Origin: Gemmatimonadaceae bacterium
GTDB lineage: Bacteria > Gemmatimonadota > Gemmatimonadetes > Gemmatimonadales > Gemmatimonadaceae
Direction: 5' to 3'
Assembly: GCA_011525845.1 (NCBI GenBank)
Contig: WYBP01000008.1
Coordinates: forward strand, 310,001-374,000
Length of the DNA: 64,000 nt
Both the position numbers and the translations under genes were made by a program. Below, piece by piece: positions 1 to 8,753 of the stretch (positions within the stretch are counted from its first letter, which is position 1; the number at the start of each line of letters is the position of its first letter). Under the pieces are notes generated by a model, which did no database searches, was not told the DNA's origin, and saw only the letters and a program-made list of their open reading frames with translations.

Positions 1-572
1 TCACCCTCCCCGAGGACGACCGCGTCTCGACGACGCGCGAGCAGCTGGAGGCCCGGCTCGTGATGGCGTACGGCGGGCGCTGCGCGGAGGAGATGATCTT
101 CGGGCGCGACCACGTGACCACCGGTGCCTCGAGCGACATCCAGTTCGCCACGGGGCTCGCCCGGCGATACGTCTCGCAGTGGGGCCTCTCCGACGCGATC
201 GGACCGATCCTCGTGGGGGACAACGAGCAGGAGGTCTTCCTCGGCCGCGAGCTCACGAGCCGTCGCACGGTCTCGGAGCGCACGGCGCAGCAGGTGGACG
301 ACGAGGTCGCGCGCGTGATCAACGAGGCGTACAACCGCGCGATGGACACGCTCACCACGCACCGTGACCTGCTCGACCGGATCGCGAACGCGCTGCTCGA
401 GCGGGAGACGCTCTCGCGCGAGGACATCGCGCTGCTCGAGAAGAACGAGCCCCTCCCGCCGCGCCAGGACCCGCCGACCGCGCTGCCCGCGGCGGACAAG
501 CCCGCCGTCGGCGCCCCGGAGGCGCGACGCGTGCCGCCGCTCATGGGCGGACCGGAGCCCTCGCCGGCCTGA
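1..572 (+). CDS. ftsH: ATP-dependent zinc metalloprotease FtsH, C-terminal part (5' end outside window)
   Basis: This is the end of the membrane-anchored AAA+ protease that degrades misfolded and short-lived membrane and cytosolic proteins. The first full codon is at position 3. The visible part is the M41 peptidase domain after the active site: it reads LPEDDRVSTTREQLEARLV, then AYGGRCAEEMIFG, TTGASSDIQFAT and a region matching the family's final helices (ALLERETLSREDI). The AAA domain and the HExxH zinc site lie upstream of the window. The last 50 or so residues are proline- and alanine-rich, as in many FtsH tails. A 58-base gap with a small inverted repeat separates it from yggS. Confidence 0.95.
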   Translation, partial: TLPEDDRVSTTREQLEARLVMAYGGRCAEEMIFGRDHVTTGASSDIQFATGLARRYVSQWGLSDAIGPILVGDNEQEVFLGRELTSRRTVSERTAQQVDDEVARVINEAYNRAMDTLTTHRDLLDRIANALLERETLSREDIALLEKNEPLPPRQDPPTALPAADKPAVGAPEARRVPPLMGGPEPSPA

Positions 573-607
573 CGCGCGCGCGCACGGAATCACTTTCGCG
601 GAGTGCT

Positions 608-630
608 AACACCCTGTAATTTCGGGTGTT
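608..630 (+). promoter_or_regulatory. Inverted repeat with -10-like hexamer directly before yggS
   Basis: A 7-bp perfect inverted repeat (AACACCC at 608-614, GGGTGTT at 624-630) ends at the base before the yggS ATG. Its loop holds TGTAAT (615-620), a 5 of 6 match to the -10 consensus in an otherwise very GC-rich region. Initiation from this hexamer would start the mRNA about 3-4 bases before the ATG. No Shine-Dalgarno sequence precedes the ATG, and no good -35 was found. The palindrome could be an operator over the promoter, or the end of the ftsH transcript. Confidence 0.4.
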
Positions 631-1320
631 ATGCACTTTTCAGGGCTGGCCGAGCGCGTCACGGCGGTGCGGGAGCGGATCGCGCGGGCGGTGGAGCGCG
701 GCGGCCATCACCAGCAGGTCACGCTCGTGGCGGTCACCAAGACCCATGGCGCGGACGCCGTGACGGCCATCCGCGCCGCGGGTGTGACGGACGTCGGTGA
801 GAACAAGGTGCAGGAGGCGCTCGGGAAGCAGGACGAGCTGGGGGGGCAGGAGACCGCAGGCGGGGTGCGCTGGCACCTGATCGGCCACCTGCAGACCAAC
901 AAGGTGAAGGCGCTGCCGCGGTTCTCGCTCTTCCACGCGCTCGACCGGCCCCGGCTGGCGGATGCGATCGACAAGGTCGGCGCCTCCGCGCCGGTGGATG
1001 TGCTGGTGCAGGTGAACGTGTCGGGGGAGGGAACGAAGGGAGGCTACGCGCTCGGGGAGCTGGCGGCCGAGGCGGAACGGCTCCGGGGGCTGGGTGGCCT
1101 GCGCGTGGTCGGCGCGATGACGATGGCGCCGTTCGACGCGGAAGAGGGAGTGCTGCGGCGCGTGTTCGCAGGGGCACGCGAGGCGCGCGAGGTGCTGTGC
1201 GCCGCGGGCCACCCCGCGACGGAGCTGTCGATGGGGATGTCCGGCGATTTCGAGGTGGCGGTGGAGGAAGGCGCGACACTCGTGCGACTCGGCACGGTGC
1301 TCTTCGGCGAGAGGGGTTGA
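631..1320 (+). CDS. yggS: YggS/PROSC-family PLP homeostasis protein
   Basis: This is a 229-residue single-domain protein of the YggS (YlmE, PLPBP) family, which binds pyridoxal 5'-phosphate and keeps vitamin B6 and amino-acid pools in balance without a known catalytic reaction. The PLP lysine lies in VAVTKTHG near residue 36. Other family blocks are GENKVQEAL, WHLIGHLQTNKVK, VDVLVQVNVSGE and, near the C-terminus, ELSMGMSGDFEVAVEEGAT followed by VRLGTVLFG. The length matches the family. The stop is 4 bases before divIVA, so the two are probably co-transcribed; yggS-divIVA is also a common pair in Gram-positive bacteria. Confidence 0.95.
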   Translation: MHFSGLAERVTAVRERIARAVERGGHHQQVTLVAVTKTHGADAVTAIRAAGVTDVGENKVQEALGKQDELGGQETAGGVRWHLIGHLQTNKVKALPRFSLFHALDRPRLADAIDKVGASAPVDVLVQVNVSGEGTKGGYALGELAAEAERLRGLGGLRVVGAMTMAPFDAEEGVLRRVFAGAREAREVLCAAGHPATELSMGMSGDFEVAVEEGATLVRLGTVLFGERG

Positions 1321-1324
1321 GGCG

Positions 1325-1825
1325 ATGGAATCAGAGGACGCGTTCTATCTCACGGCGGTCGACGCGCGGCGCTACGACTTCGGGTCGGCGATGCGCGGCT
1401 ACGACCGCGCGCGCGTGGACCAGTTCCGCGACCTCGTCGCGGACGAGATGGAGCGGCTCACGAAGCTGAACACGGACCTCGAGGAGAAGGCGCGCGGGTT
1501 CCATGAGCAGCTGCGCGCCTTCCGCGAGCGGGACCGGGCGCTCAACGAGGCGCTCATCAGCGCCCAGCAGCTGCGCGCGGACATGAAGGAGCAGGCGGGA
1601 CGCGAGGCGGAGCTGATCCTCGCGGAGGCGCGCGCGGCCGCGGAGCGGGTGTCGGCCGACGCCCAGGCGCGGATCGCGTCGCTGCGTCATGAGCTCGAGG
1701 CGCTCGAGCGCGCCCGTCGCACCTACCTCGCGGAGCTCAAGATGTACGCCGAGCGCCAGCTGGCCGAGGTCGCGGCGGCCGAGCAGCGGCGCCCGCCGGG
1801 CGCCGACATCCCGCCGACGCCCTGA
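1325..1825 (+). CDS. divIVA: DivIVA-domain coiled-coil protein
   Basis: This is a 166-residue cytoplasmic coiled-coil protein. The N-terminus ([19 protein letters not shown], residues 14-32) is the DivIVA membrane-targeting motif, normally written F..a.RGYd..eVd.FL. Residues 35-155 are a long charged coiled coil ([32 protein letters not shown]). DivIVA proteins bind curved membrane at poles and septa and recruit division, wall-growth or chromosome factors. The tail is proline-rich. It follows yggS by 4 bases. DivIVA is most familiar from Firmicutes and Actinobacteria but also occurs in some diderms. The client protein is not shown by the sequence. Confidence 0.85.
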   Translation: MESEDAFYLTAVDARRYDFGSAMRGYDRARVDQFRDLVADEMERLTKLNTDLEEKARGFHEQLRAFRERDRALNEALISAQQLRADMKEQAGREAELILAEARAAAERVSADAQARIASLRHELEALERARRTYLAELKMYAERQLAEVAAAEQRRPPGADIPPTP

Positions 1826-1838
1826 GCTCCGGCTGGCG

Positions 1839-2678
1839 ATGACGACCACCGAGGCCCCCCTGCACACGAGCGCCGCGATCACCCGCGCGGTGGACGCCGT
1901 GCGCGCGCGCAGCGCGCTGGTGCCCGAGGTGGCGGTCATCCTCGGCACCGGGCTCGGCGGGCTCGCCACGGCGATGGAGGTCGAGACGACGGTGGAGTAC
2001 GGCATGATCCCGGGGTTCCCGCTCTCCACCGTGGAGTCGCACTCCGGCCGCCTCCTGCTCGGCACCCTCGGGGGGCGTCGCGTGGTCGCGATGCAGGGCC
2101 GGTTCCACCGGTACGAGGGGTACACGCTGCAGCAGGTGACCTTCCCGGTGCGCGTCCTGCGCGCGCTCGGCGCGGAGACGCTGGTCGTGTCGAACGCCTG
2201 CGGCGGGATGCATCCGCTCTGGGCGCCCGGCGACCTGATGCTGATCGCGGACCACATCAACCTGCTCGGGGACAACCCGCTCATCGGTCCGCACGATGCG
2301 TCGCTCGGCGTGCGCTTCCCGGACATGAGCGCGCCCTACGACGAGGGGCTGCGCTCGCTCGCGCGCGAGGTGGCACGCGCACAGGGCACCACGCTGCGGG
2401 AGGGCACGTACGTCGCCGTGCAGGGCCCGACGCTCGAGACGCGCGCCGAGTACCGGATGCTGCGCACCCTCGGCGCGGATGTCGTCGGCATGTCGACGGT
2501 GCCCGAGGTGATCGTGGCCGTGCACGCGGGGATGCGCGTGCTCGGGTGCTCGATCATCACCGACCAGTGCCTCCCCGATGCGCTCGAGGAGGCGTCGCTG
2601 GAGCGGATCCTCGCGGTCGCGCGGGCCGCGGAACCGAAGCTGACCGCGCTCGTGCGCGGCGTGCTGGAGCGCCTGTGA
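1839..2678 (+). CDS. Purine nucleoside phosphorylase (trimeric PNP/MTAP family)
   Basis: This 279-residue enzyme cleaves purine nucleosides with phosphate to give the free base and (deoxy)ribose 1-phosphate. Family blocks are [11 protein letters not shown] (phosphate loop), [23 protein letters not shown] and [16 protein letters not shown], with the conserved Glu, followed by [13 protein letters not shown]. The residue that in mammalian PNP is Asn243, which reads the 6-position of the base, is Asp242 here (SIITDQC). MTAP-type enzymes have Asp at this site, so 6-aminopurines may be accepted. The start is the ATG after GGCTGGCG; a longer upstream frame lies inside divIVA. The stop overlaps the GTG start of ileS (GTGA). 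Confidence 0.9.
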   Translation: MTTTEAPLHTSAAITRAVDAVRARSALVPEVAVILGTGLGGLATAMEVETTVEYGMIPGFPLSTVESHSGRLLLGTLGGRRVVAMQGRFHRYEGYTLQQVTFPVRVLRALGAETLVVSNACGGMHPLWAPGDLMLIADHINLLGDNPLIGPHDASLGVRFPDMSAPYDEGLRSLAREVARAQGTTLREGTYVAVQGPTLETRAEYRMLRTLGADVVGMSTVPEVIVAVHAGMRVLGCSIITDQCLPDALEEASLERILAVARAAEPKLTALVRGVLERL

Positions 2679-5600
2679 CCGGCGCGGGGACCAGCGTGCG
2701 CTACCGCCTCCTCCCGAGCGAGCTCTCGGGGGACGCGCTGGAGCGCGAGGTGCTGGAGCGCTGGACGCGGGACGGCGTGTTCGCCGCCTCGCAGGCGGCG
2801 CGCGCCGACGCGCCCTCGTGGGTCTTCTTCGAGGGACCGCCCACGGCGAACGGCAAGCCGGGGATCCATCATGTCTTCGCCCGCACGGTGAAGGACCTGT
2901 TCTGCCGGCATCGCACCATGAAGGGGTTCCACGTCCCGCGGAAGGCGGGGTGGGACACGCACGGGCTCCCGGTGGAGATCGAGGTGGAGAAGGCGCTCGG
3001 GATCTCGGGCAAGCAGGACATCGAGCGGATCGGTGTCGCGGAGTTCAACCGCCGCTGCCGCGAGAGCGTCTGGACGTACAAGGAGGAGTGGGAGCAGGTC
3101 AGCGCCCGCATGGGGTACTGGCTGGACTACGACGATCCCTACGTGACGTACTCCAACGAGTACGTCGAGAGCGTCTGGTGGGCGCTCAAGACGCTGCACG
3201 AGAAGGGACTCCTGTACCTGGGGCACAAGATCCTCCCGTACTGCGCGCGCTGCGGCACCGCGCTCAGTTCGCACGAGGTGGCGCAGGGCTACCAGGACGT
3301 CGAGGACCCGTCGGTGTACGTGGCGCTCGATCTCGTGCCGTCCACCGGCGGGTCGCTCCCCGCCGCCGCGACGGGGGTGAAGCGCCGCCGCGTCGTCGTC
3401 TGGACGACGACGCCCTGGACGCTCGTGTCGAACGTGGCGCTCGCGGTGAACCCCGGGCTCGCCTACGTCGAGCTGCGCAAGAAGAACGTGGAGGACTGGA
3501 CGATCATCCTGGCCGAGGCGCGTGCGGCCGGCGTGCTCGGCGCGGACTTCGCCGACCGCTGGGACGTCGTCGCGCGATTCACGGGTGAGGCGCTCGCCGG
3601 CCACCGGTACCGCCGGCCCCTCGACTGGCTCGAGTACCCGGCCGAGGGTGCGCGCGAGGTGATCGTCGCCGAGGAGTTCGTCTCGGCCGAGGACGGGTCG
3701 GGGGTGGTGCACCTCGCGCCGGCGTTCGGCGCGGACGACTACGCCGCAGGGCAGCGCCATGGCCTGGCGTTCGCGAACCCCGTGGATGCGCGCGGGCGCT
3801 TCCCCGAGGGGATGCCCCTCGTGGGTGGACAGTTCGTCAAGGACGCGGACGCCGCGATCGTCGAGGAGCTGGAGCGCCGCGACCAGCTCTGGAAGGCGCA
3901 GCGCGCCGTGCACAGCTATCCCCACTGCTGGCGCTGCGGGACGCCGCTCCTCTACTACGCGCGCTCGAGCTGGTTCGTGCGCACCACCGCGTACCGCGAC
4001 GAGATGCTCGCGCGGAACGCGGCCGTGGACTGGAACCCCGCCGAGATGGGATCCGGCCGGTTCGGTGGATGGCTGGAGAACAACATCGACTGGGCGGTCT
4101 CGCGCGACCGGTACTGGGGCACGCCCCTCCCGGTCTGGGTGAACGACGCGGACCCGGACGAGGTCGAGGTGATCGGATCGTTCGCCGAGCTCGCGCAGCG
4201 CGCGGGGCGAGAACTGCCGGCCGACTTCGACCCGCACAAGCCCTTCGTGGACGCGTACACCTGGCCGGCGCGCAGCGGCACGGGCACGATGCGTCCGGTG
4301 GGGAGCGTGATCGACGCCTGGTTCGACTCGGGGGCGATGCCGTTCGCGCAGTGGGGGTTCCCGCACCGGCCCGGAAGCGCGGAGCTCGTGGCGCGGCACT
4401 TCCCGGCGGACTTCATCGCCGAGGGCGTGGACCAGACGCGCGGGTGGTTCTACTCGCTCCTCGCGATCGCGGCGGGGCTCGGGGACGCGCTGCCGAACAA
4501 CGGGAGCGGCGCCGGTCGCGCGGCGCCCTATCGCGCCGTGGTCGTGAACGACCTGGTGCTGGACGCCGCCGGGCAGAAGATGTCCAAGTCCAAGGGGAAC
4601 ACCGTCGCGCCGCGCGAGGTGCTGGAGCGGCATGGCGCGGACGCCGTGCGGCTCTTCCTCGTGTCGAGCTCGCAGGTCTGGCTCCCGCGCCGGTTCGACG
4701 AGGCGGTGATCCGCGAGTCCGCGGGGCGCTTCCTCGTGACGCTGCGCAACGTGTACAGCGGGATCTTCGCGCAGTACGCCAACTTCGGGTGGGCCCCCTC
4801 GGCCGCCGATCCCGCGGTCGCGGAGCGTCCCGTGCTCGACCGCTGGATCCTCTCGCGGCTCGGCAGCGTGGAGGCGGAGGTGGACGCGCTCCTCGAGCGT
4901 TTCGACGCCACCGCGGCCGCGCGGCTGCTCATGGAGTTCGTCGGCGAGGACCTGGCCAACTGGTACGTGCGGCTCTCGCGCTCCCGGTTCTACGAGGTGG
5001 AGGGCGCGGACCACCGCGCGGCGTTCGCGACGCTGCACGAGGTGCTCGTGGTGACGAGCCGGCTCCTCGCGCCCTTCGCCCCCTTCATCGCGGATTGGCT
5101 GCACCGCGAGCTCACGGGCGCGTCCGTGCACCTGGCGGAGTTCCGGCGCCCCGGCGTGGCGCGCCCTGACGCGGCGCTGGAGTCGGCGATGGCCGCGGCG
5201 CGCACGCTCGCGACGCTCGGGCGAGCGGCGCGCGAGCAGGCCGGCATCAAGGTGCGGCAGCCGCTTGGCGCCCTCACCTGCGTGGCCCCCGCGCTCGACC
5301 CGGCCTGGCACGGCACGATCGCCCCGCTCGTCGCCACGGAGCTGAACGTCAAGGCGGTGCATTTCGCCGACTCGGCGGCCGACTGGGTGCGCCTCGAGGG
5401 GAAGCCGAACTTCCCCGTGCTCGGCAAGGTGCTCGGGCCGGCGATGAAGGCGGCCAAGCCGGTCGTGGAGGCGCTCTCGCAGGCGGAACTCCGCACGGTC
5501 GAGCAGGGTGGCACGGTGACCGTGCAGGTGCCCGGCCATGGCGCGCTGGAGCTGGATGCCTCGCGGGTGGCGATCACGGCGCGGGCGGCCACCTCGCTGG

Positions 5601-5935
5601 TGGTGCAGCAGGGCGAGGGGATGTCCGTGGCGCTCGACCCCACGGTGAGTGACGCATTGCGCGCCGAGGGGATGGCGCGCGAGGTGGTGAGCCGCGTGCA
5701 GCGCCTGCGGAAGGAGGCAGGGCTCGCGGTGAGTGACCGGATCCGGCTCGCGATCGTGGCGCCGCCGGCCGTGCTGGACCCGCTCCGACCCCACGGCGCG
5801 TGGATCGCTGGTGAAGTCCTGGCTCGGGAGTGCGTCCTCTCGGAGGCACTGCCCGCATCCCCCACGTGGCTGGCCGTCGCCGATGTCGACCTGGACGGCC
5901 CCACGGCACGCATCGCCCTTTCCAAGGACAGTTGA
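2675..5935 (+). CDS. ileS: Isoleucyl-tRNA synthetase, type 2 (IleRS2), with GIHH signature
   Basis: This 1086-residue class I synthetase charges tRNA-Ile. It begins with GTG overlapping the PNP stop. The Rossmann fold starts at [14 protein letters not shown]: the class I HxGH signature is G63-I64-H65-H66. The KMSKS loop is intact (residues 635-639). The CP1 editing domain is present ([14 protein letters not shown]), as are Cys pairs near residues 190 and 414 (CARCG, CWRCG) and a C-terminal anticodon-binding region. Overall sequence and length fit the type 2, eukaryote-like IleRS, which is known for mupirocin tolerance. A GxHH variant of the signature has been described in a subset of IleRS2 with extreme mupirocin resistance. 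The gene is followed after 2 bases by the dksA-like gene. Confidence 0.95.
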   Translation: MTGAGTSVRYRLLPSELSGDALEREVLERWTRDGVFAASQAARADAPSWVFFEGPPTANGKPGIHHVFARTVKDLFCRHRTMKGFHVPRKAGWDTHGLPVEIEVEKALGISGKQDIERIGVAEFNRRCRESVWTYKEEWEQVSARMGYWLDYDDPYVTYSNEYVESVWWALKTLHEKGLLYLGHKILPYCARCGTALSSHEVAQGYQDVEDPSVYVALDLVPSTGGSLPAAATGVKRRRVVVWTTTPWTLVSNVALAVNPGLAYVELRKKNVEDWTIILAEARAAGVLGADFADRWDVVARFTGEALAGHRYRRPLDWLEYPAEGAREVIVAEEFVSAEDGSGVVHLAPAFGADDYAAGQRHGLAFANPVDARGRFPEGMPLVGGQFVKDADAAIVEELERRDQLWKAQRAVHSYPHCWRCGTPLLYYARSSWFVRTTAYRDEMLARNAAVDWNPAEMGSGRFGGWLENNIDWAVSRDRYWGTPLPVWVNDADPDEVEVIGSFAELAQRAGRELPADFDPHKPFVDAYTWPARSGTGTMRPVGSVIDAWFDSGAMPFAQWGFPHRPGSAELVARHFPADFIAEGVDQTRGWFYSLLAIAAGLGDALPNNGSGAGRAAPYRAVVVNDLVLDAAGQKMSKSKGNTVAPREVLERHGADAVRLFLVSSSQVWLPRRFDEAVIRESAGRFLVTLRNVYSGIFAQYANFGWAPSAADPAVAERPVLDRWILSRLGSVEAEVDALLERFDATAAARLLMEFVGEDLANWYVRLSRSRFYEVEGADHRAAFATLHEVLVVTSRLLAPFAPFIADWLHRELTGASVHLAEFRRPGVARPDAALESAMAAARTLATLGRAAREQAGIKVRQPLGALTCVAPALDPAWHGTIAPLVATELNVKAVHFADSAADWVRLEGKPNFPVLGKVLGPAMKAAKPVVEALSQAELRTVEQGGTVTVQVPGHGALELDASRVAITARAATSLVVQQGEGMSVALDPTVSDALRAEGMAREVVSRVQRLRKEAGLAVSDRIRLAIVAPPAVLDPLRPHGAWIAGEVLARECVLSEALPASPTWLAVADVDLDGPTARIALSKDS

Positions 5936-5937
5936 CG

Positions 5938-6360
5938 ATGGCGAACTCGACCCCCGGTGGCGACAAGAAGTTCAAGCCGCTCCCGAAGAAGCAGATCGCG
6001 TACTTCGAGAAGCGGCTCCTCGAGGAACGGCGGCGTGTCCTCAAGGAGCTGGGCCACTACGACGAGACCTTCGGCAACACGCCGCAGGGCGCGGACGGTG
6101 ACCTGAGCGCGTACTCGTTCCACATGGCGGACCAGGGCACGGACGCGATGGAGCGGGAGAAGGCGTTCCTCTTCGCGTCGAAGGAGGGGCGGTTCCTCTG
6201 GCACGTGGACCAGGCGCTCCGCCGGCTCTACCGGCACCCGGAGGAGTTCGGGATGTGCCACCAGTGCAAGGGCGAGATCCACTTCGACCGGCTCGATGCG
6301 CTCCCGCACGCCCGCTACTGCATCGAGTGCAAGCAGCGCGAGGAAGATGGGAAGAAGTGA
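5938..6360 (+). CDS. DksA/TraR-type zinc-finger transcription factor
   Basis: This 140-residue protein has the DksA layout: a basic N-terminus (KKFKPLPKKQIAYFEKRL), a helical hairpin with an acidic tip region (HMADQGTDAMEREK, about 61-74), and a C-terminal four-Cys zinc finger (CHQC near residue 105, CIEC near 129). Proteins of this kind enter the secondary channel of RNA polymerase and, with ppGpp in many species, retune transcription. The exact DxxDxA tip motif of E. coli DksA is not seen, so ppGpp synergy is uncertain. It lies between ileS and lspA, an arrangement found in many bacteria. Confidence 0.85.
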   Translation: MANSTPGGDKKFKPLPKKQIAYFEKRLLEERRRVLKELGHYDETFGNTPQGADGDLSAYSFHMADQGTDAMEREKAFLFASKEGRFLWHVDQALRRLYRHPEEFGMCHQCKGEIHFDRLDALPHARYCIECKQREEDGKK

Positions 6361-6379
6361 GTCGGGGCCGGGGGGCGTG

Positions 6380-6880
6380 ATGTCGCCGCGGCGGTTCCTC
6401 GGCGTGGTGCTGGCGATCGTGACCGCGGACGCGATCACGAAGTGGTTCGCCGTGCGCCACCTCACGCCGGCGTACGTGCCGCACGACGTCCTCGGCGAGT
6501 CGGTGCGCCTGACGCTCGTGTACAACCCGGGCGCCGCGTTCGGGCTGCACCTCGGCCCCTGGTCGCGGTGGATCTTCACCGCGCTCACGGTGATCGCGCT
6601 GGTGCTCATGTGGCGCCTCTACAAGACCTCCGAGCCCGGGGCGCGCTGGCGCGTGGCGGCGCTCGCGCTCGTGAGCGGCGGGGCGATCGGCAACCTGGTC
6701 GACCGGCTGCGTTCCTCCCGGGGTGTGGTTGACTTCGTCGACATCGGGGTGGGGGACTGGCGCTGGCCGACGTTCAACGTGGCCGACGTGGCGGTGAGCA
6801 CGGGAGCGCTCCTGCTCGCCGTGGTGCTCTGGCACGAGGAGGAGGTGCGGGTCAAGCGCGAGCGCGCCTCGACGGGATGA
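6380..6880 (+). CDS. lspA: Lipoprotein signal peptidase II
   Basis: This 166-residue inner-membrane aspartyl protease removes the signal peptide from prolipoproteins after lipid attachment to the +1 Cys. About four hydrophobic segments are visible: FLGVVLAIVTADAI, the stretch before MWRLYK, VAALALVSGGAIGNLV and STGALLLAVVLW. The conserved blocks include VYNPGAAFG, GNLVDRL with the first catalytic Asp, and FNVADVAV with the second. The start is the ATG at 6380; a GTG immediately before it is also in frame. The stop overlaps the rluD-type start as ATGA. A substrate, the lipoprotein at 50857, is in the same window. Confidence 0.93.
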   Translation: MSPRRFLGVVLAIVTADAITKWFAVRHLTPAYVPHDVLGESVRLTLVYNPGAAFGLHLGPWSRWIFTALTVIALVLMWRLYKTSEPGARWRVAALALVSGGAIGNLVDRLRSSRGVVDFVDIGVGDWRWPTFNVADVAVSTGALLLAVVLWHEEEVRVKRERASTG

Positions 6881-7887
6881 GCGTCCCGCCGCCCGAGCCG
6901 CTGGCGCCGGGCACGTACACCTTCCGCGCGGATGCGGCGGTGGCCGGGGAGCGGCTCGACCTCGCCGTGGCGCGGCTCACCGCGCTCTCCCGAACCCAGG
7001 CCGCCACGCTGATCGCCACGGGGCGCGTGCAGGTGGACGGGCGCGCCGAGCGCGCGAGCTGGCGGGTGGAGGCGGGGGCGACGATCGCCGTCGAGATCCC
7101 CGAGCCACCGGGGCGGGAGGTGCTCCCCGAGCGGATCCCCATCCGGGTCGTCTACGAGGATGAGGAACTCGTGGCGGTGGACAAGCCGGCCGGGATGGTG
7201 GTGCATCCGGCCCCGGGGAACTGGTCGGGGACGCTGGTGAACGCGCTGATGGGTCGGGGGCAGGGACTCGCGCCGGGGACGGCGCCCGAGCGGGCGGGGC
7301 TCGTGCACCGCCTCGACAAGGAGACCTCCGGCCTCCTGCTCGTCGCCAAGACCGATCGGGCGCACCGGACGCTCAGCGCCGCGCTCGCCGCGCGCCGGAT
7401 CACGCGACGCTACGCCTGCCTCGCGTGGGGCCACCTGGAGGCGGACCGGCTCACCGTGGACCGCCCGCTCGGCCGCGCCGCGAACGACCGGACCCGCATG
7501 GCCGTGCGCGCCGACGGGCGCCCGGCGCGGACGGACTTCCAGCGCCTCGCGCGCTTCGACTCGGCCGACCTCCTGCGCGCCCGGCTGCACACCGGGCGCA
7601 CGCACCAGATCCGCGTGCACCTGAGCGCGATCGGGCATCCGGTGGTCGGGGACGACACTTATGGGGGAGGGGGCGGCCGACGGCTGGTCGGCCTGCCGCC
7701 GAATCGGCATTTCCTTCATGCGGCCTGGCTCGTCTTTAAACACCCGGTGTCGGGGACGGACATGGATCTTCGTTCCCCGTTGCCGGCCGAGCTCAGGCAC
7801 TCGCTGGCCACCGTGGCCGGAGAGCCGACGTGGTTTGCCCACCCCGATCCGCTGGAGTACCTTGGCTTCTATAGAGCCGACGACTGA
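6877..7887 (+). CDS. rluD: RluA-family 23S rRNA pseudouridine synthase (RluD type)
   Basis: This 336-residue enzyme has an S4 RNA-binding domain (about residues 20-90; GERLDLAVARLTALSRTQAA) and a pseudouridine synthase catalytic domain. The catalytic Asp is in VHRLDKETSGLLLVAKT. A second family block is LHTGRTHQIRVHLSAIGHP. RluD makes pseudouridines in helix 69 of 23S rRNA; other RluA-type targets cannot be excluded from sequence alone. It overlaps lspA by 4 bases, and the first chemosensory gene starts 26 bases before its end. Confidence 0.9.
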   Translation: MSVPPPEPLAPGTYTFRADAAVAGERLDLAVARLTALSRTQAATLIATGRVQVDGRAERASWRVEAGATIAVEIPEPPGREVLPERIPIRVVYEDEELVAVDKPAGMVVHPAPGNWSGTLVNALMGRGQGLAPGTAPERAGLVHRLDKETSGLLLVAKTDRAHRTLSAALAARRITRRYACLAWGHLEADRLTVDRPLGRAANDRTRMAVRADGRPARTDFQRLARFDSADLLRARLHTGRTHQIRVHLSAIGHPVVGDDTYGGGGGRRLVGLPPNRHFLHAAWLVFKHPVSGTDMDLRSPLPAELRHSLATVAGEPTWFAHPDPLEYLGFYRADD

Positions 7888-8311
7888 ATCGGTCGCGCCG
7901 CGCTACCTGTTGGTGGAGGTCGGCGGGCAGCGGTTCGCGTGGGAGTTGGCGCAGGTCAGGGAGATCCTCCCGGCGCGGAACGTGACGCGGCTGCCGGGTT
8001 CCCCGGCATGGGTGCTCGGGTTGCTGAACCTGCGCGGCGCCGTGCTCACCGTGACGGACCTCGGCGTCCGGTTCGGCCTGCCGAGCGAGGGGATCGGGAC
8101 GGTCGTGGTGATCGAGTCCGACGGTCGGGCGCTCGGGGTCCGCGTGGATGCGGTGCTCTCGGTGGCGACCGCCGAGCAGGCGCCGCTGGAGCCGGTGGAC
8201 GGGGCGCGTGCGGCGGACGGACTGGTGATGGGGATGGTCCGGATGGCGGCGGGGCCCGCGGCGCTGGTCGATGCGGGCGCGCTCTGCCGGTCGGTGCTGG
8301 CGACGGTGTGA
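7862..8311 (+). CDS. cheW: CheW-domain chemotaxis adaptor (first of three)
   Basis: This 149-residue single CheW domain couples receptors to the kinase CheA. Visible CheW blocks are RYLLVEVGGQRFAWELAQVR, LPGSPAWVLGLLNLRG and VLTVTDLGVRFG. The reading frame opens inside rluD. The best start is TTG at 7862, preceded by GGAG four bases earlier (7854-7857), which makes a 26-base overlap with rluD and suggests translational coupling to it. It heads the che operon, and 34 bases separate it from cheY. Confidence 0.85.
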   Translation: MASIEPTTESVAPRYLLVEVGGQRFAWELAQVREILPARNVTRLPGSPAWVLGLLNLRGAVLTVTDLGVRFGLPSEGIGTVVVIESDGRALGVRVDAVLSVATAEQAPLEPVDGARAADGLVMGMVRMAAGPAALVDAGALCRSVLATV

Positions 8312-8345
8312 CGGAACGAGACCTACTTCCAGGACGGGGGAACGC

Positions 8346-8708
8346 GTGGCTCCGACGGTACTGATCTGTGATGACGCCATCTTCATGCGCACGATGGTCG
8401 GCGACATCCTGCAACAGGCAGGGTTCGAGATCGTGGGCGAGGCGGAGACCGGCACCCAGGCGGTCGAGCGCTACAAGGCGCTGCGCCCCGACCTGGTGAC
8501 GATGGACATCGTGATGCCGGACATGGGAGGCATCGACGCCGTCCGGGAGATCACGAAGTTCGACCCCAACGCCCGCGTGCTGATGTGCAGCGCGATGGGG
8601 CAGCAGTCGCTGGTGGTCGAGGCCATCCAGGCGGGGGCGAAGGACTTCGTGGTGAAGCCGTTCCAGCCCAGCCGGGTGCTGGAGGCGGTGCAGCGGGTCC
8701 TCGGCTAG
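8346..8708 (+). CDS. cheY: CheY-like single-domain response regulator
   Basis: This 120-residue receiver domain has no output domain. The acidic pair is D9-D10 (LICDD), the phospho-acceptor is D54 (DLVTMDIVMPDMGG), the switch Ser/Thr is in VLMCSAMG and the conserved Lys is in DFVVKPFQPS. The start is GTG at 8346, with a GGGGGA ribosome site 4-5 bases upstream. It lies directly before cheA, its presumed kinase. In flagellated cells CheY binds the motor; no flagellar gene is in this window, so its target may be another motility or polarity system. Confidence 0.92.
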   Translation: MAPTVLICDDAIFMRTMVGDILQQAGFEIVGEAETGTQAVERYKALRPDLVTMDIVMPDMGGIDAVREITKFDPNARVLMCSAMGQQSLVVEAIQAGAKDFVVKPFQPSRVLEAVQRVLG

Positions 8709-8724
8709 ACGGCGGCGCGCCGTC
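8708..8724 (+). terminator. Short GC hairpin between cheY and cheA
   Basis: A perfect 7-bp stem (GACGGCG / CGCCGTC) with a 3-base loop starts at the last base of the cheY stop codon. No T-run follows. It could partly attenuate transcription or protect the 3' end of the cheY message, giving more CheY than CheA. Its function is inferred from position only. Confidence 0.35.
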
Positions 8725-8753
8725 GCCCGCCGGCCACCCGAACCCCCCTCCGC

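Noticed and set aside
601-609. GAGTGCTAA, an exact half of the HrcA operator CIRCE (TTAGCACTC-N9-GAGTGCTAA), before yggS.
   Set aside because: The other half at 583-591 (CACGGAATC) matches at only 4 of 9 positions. HrcA needs both arms, so this is probably chance.
2336-5794. A very long open frame (about 1150 codons) antisense to ileS, and many similar long antisense frames elsewhere.
   Set aside because: At this GC content the opposite frame of a real gene rarely meets a stop codon. The translations are low-complexity Arg/His/Pro-rich without family motifs, while the sense frame is a clear IleRS.
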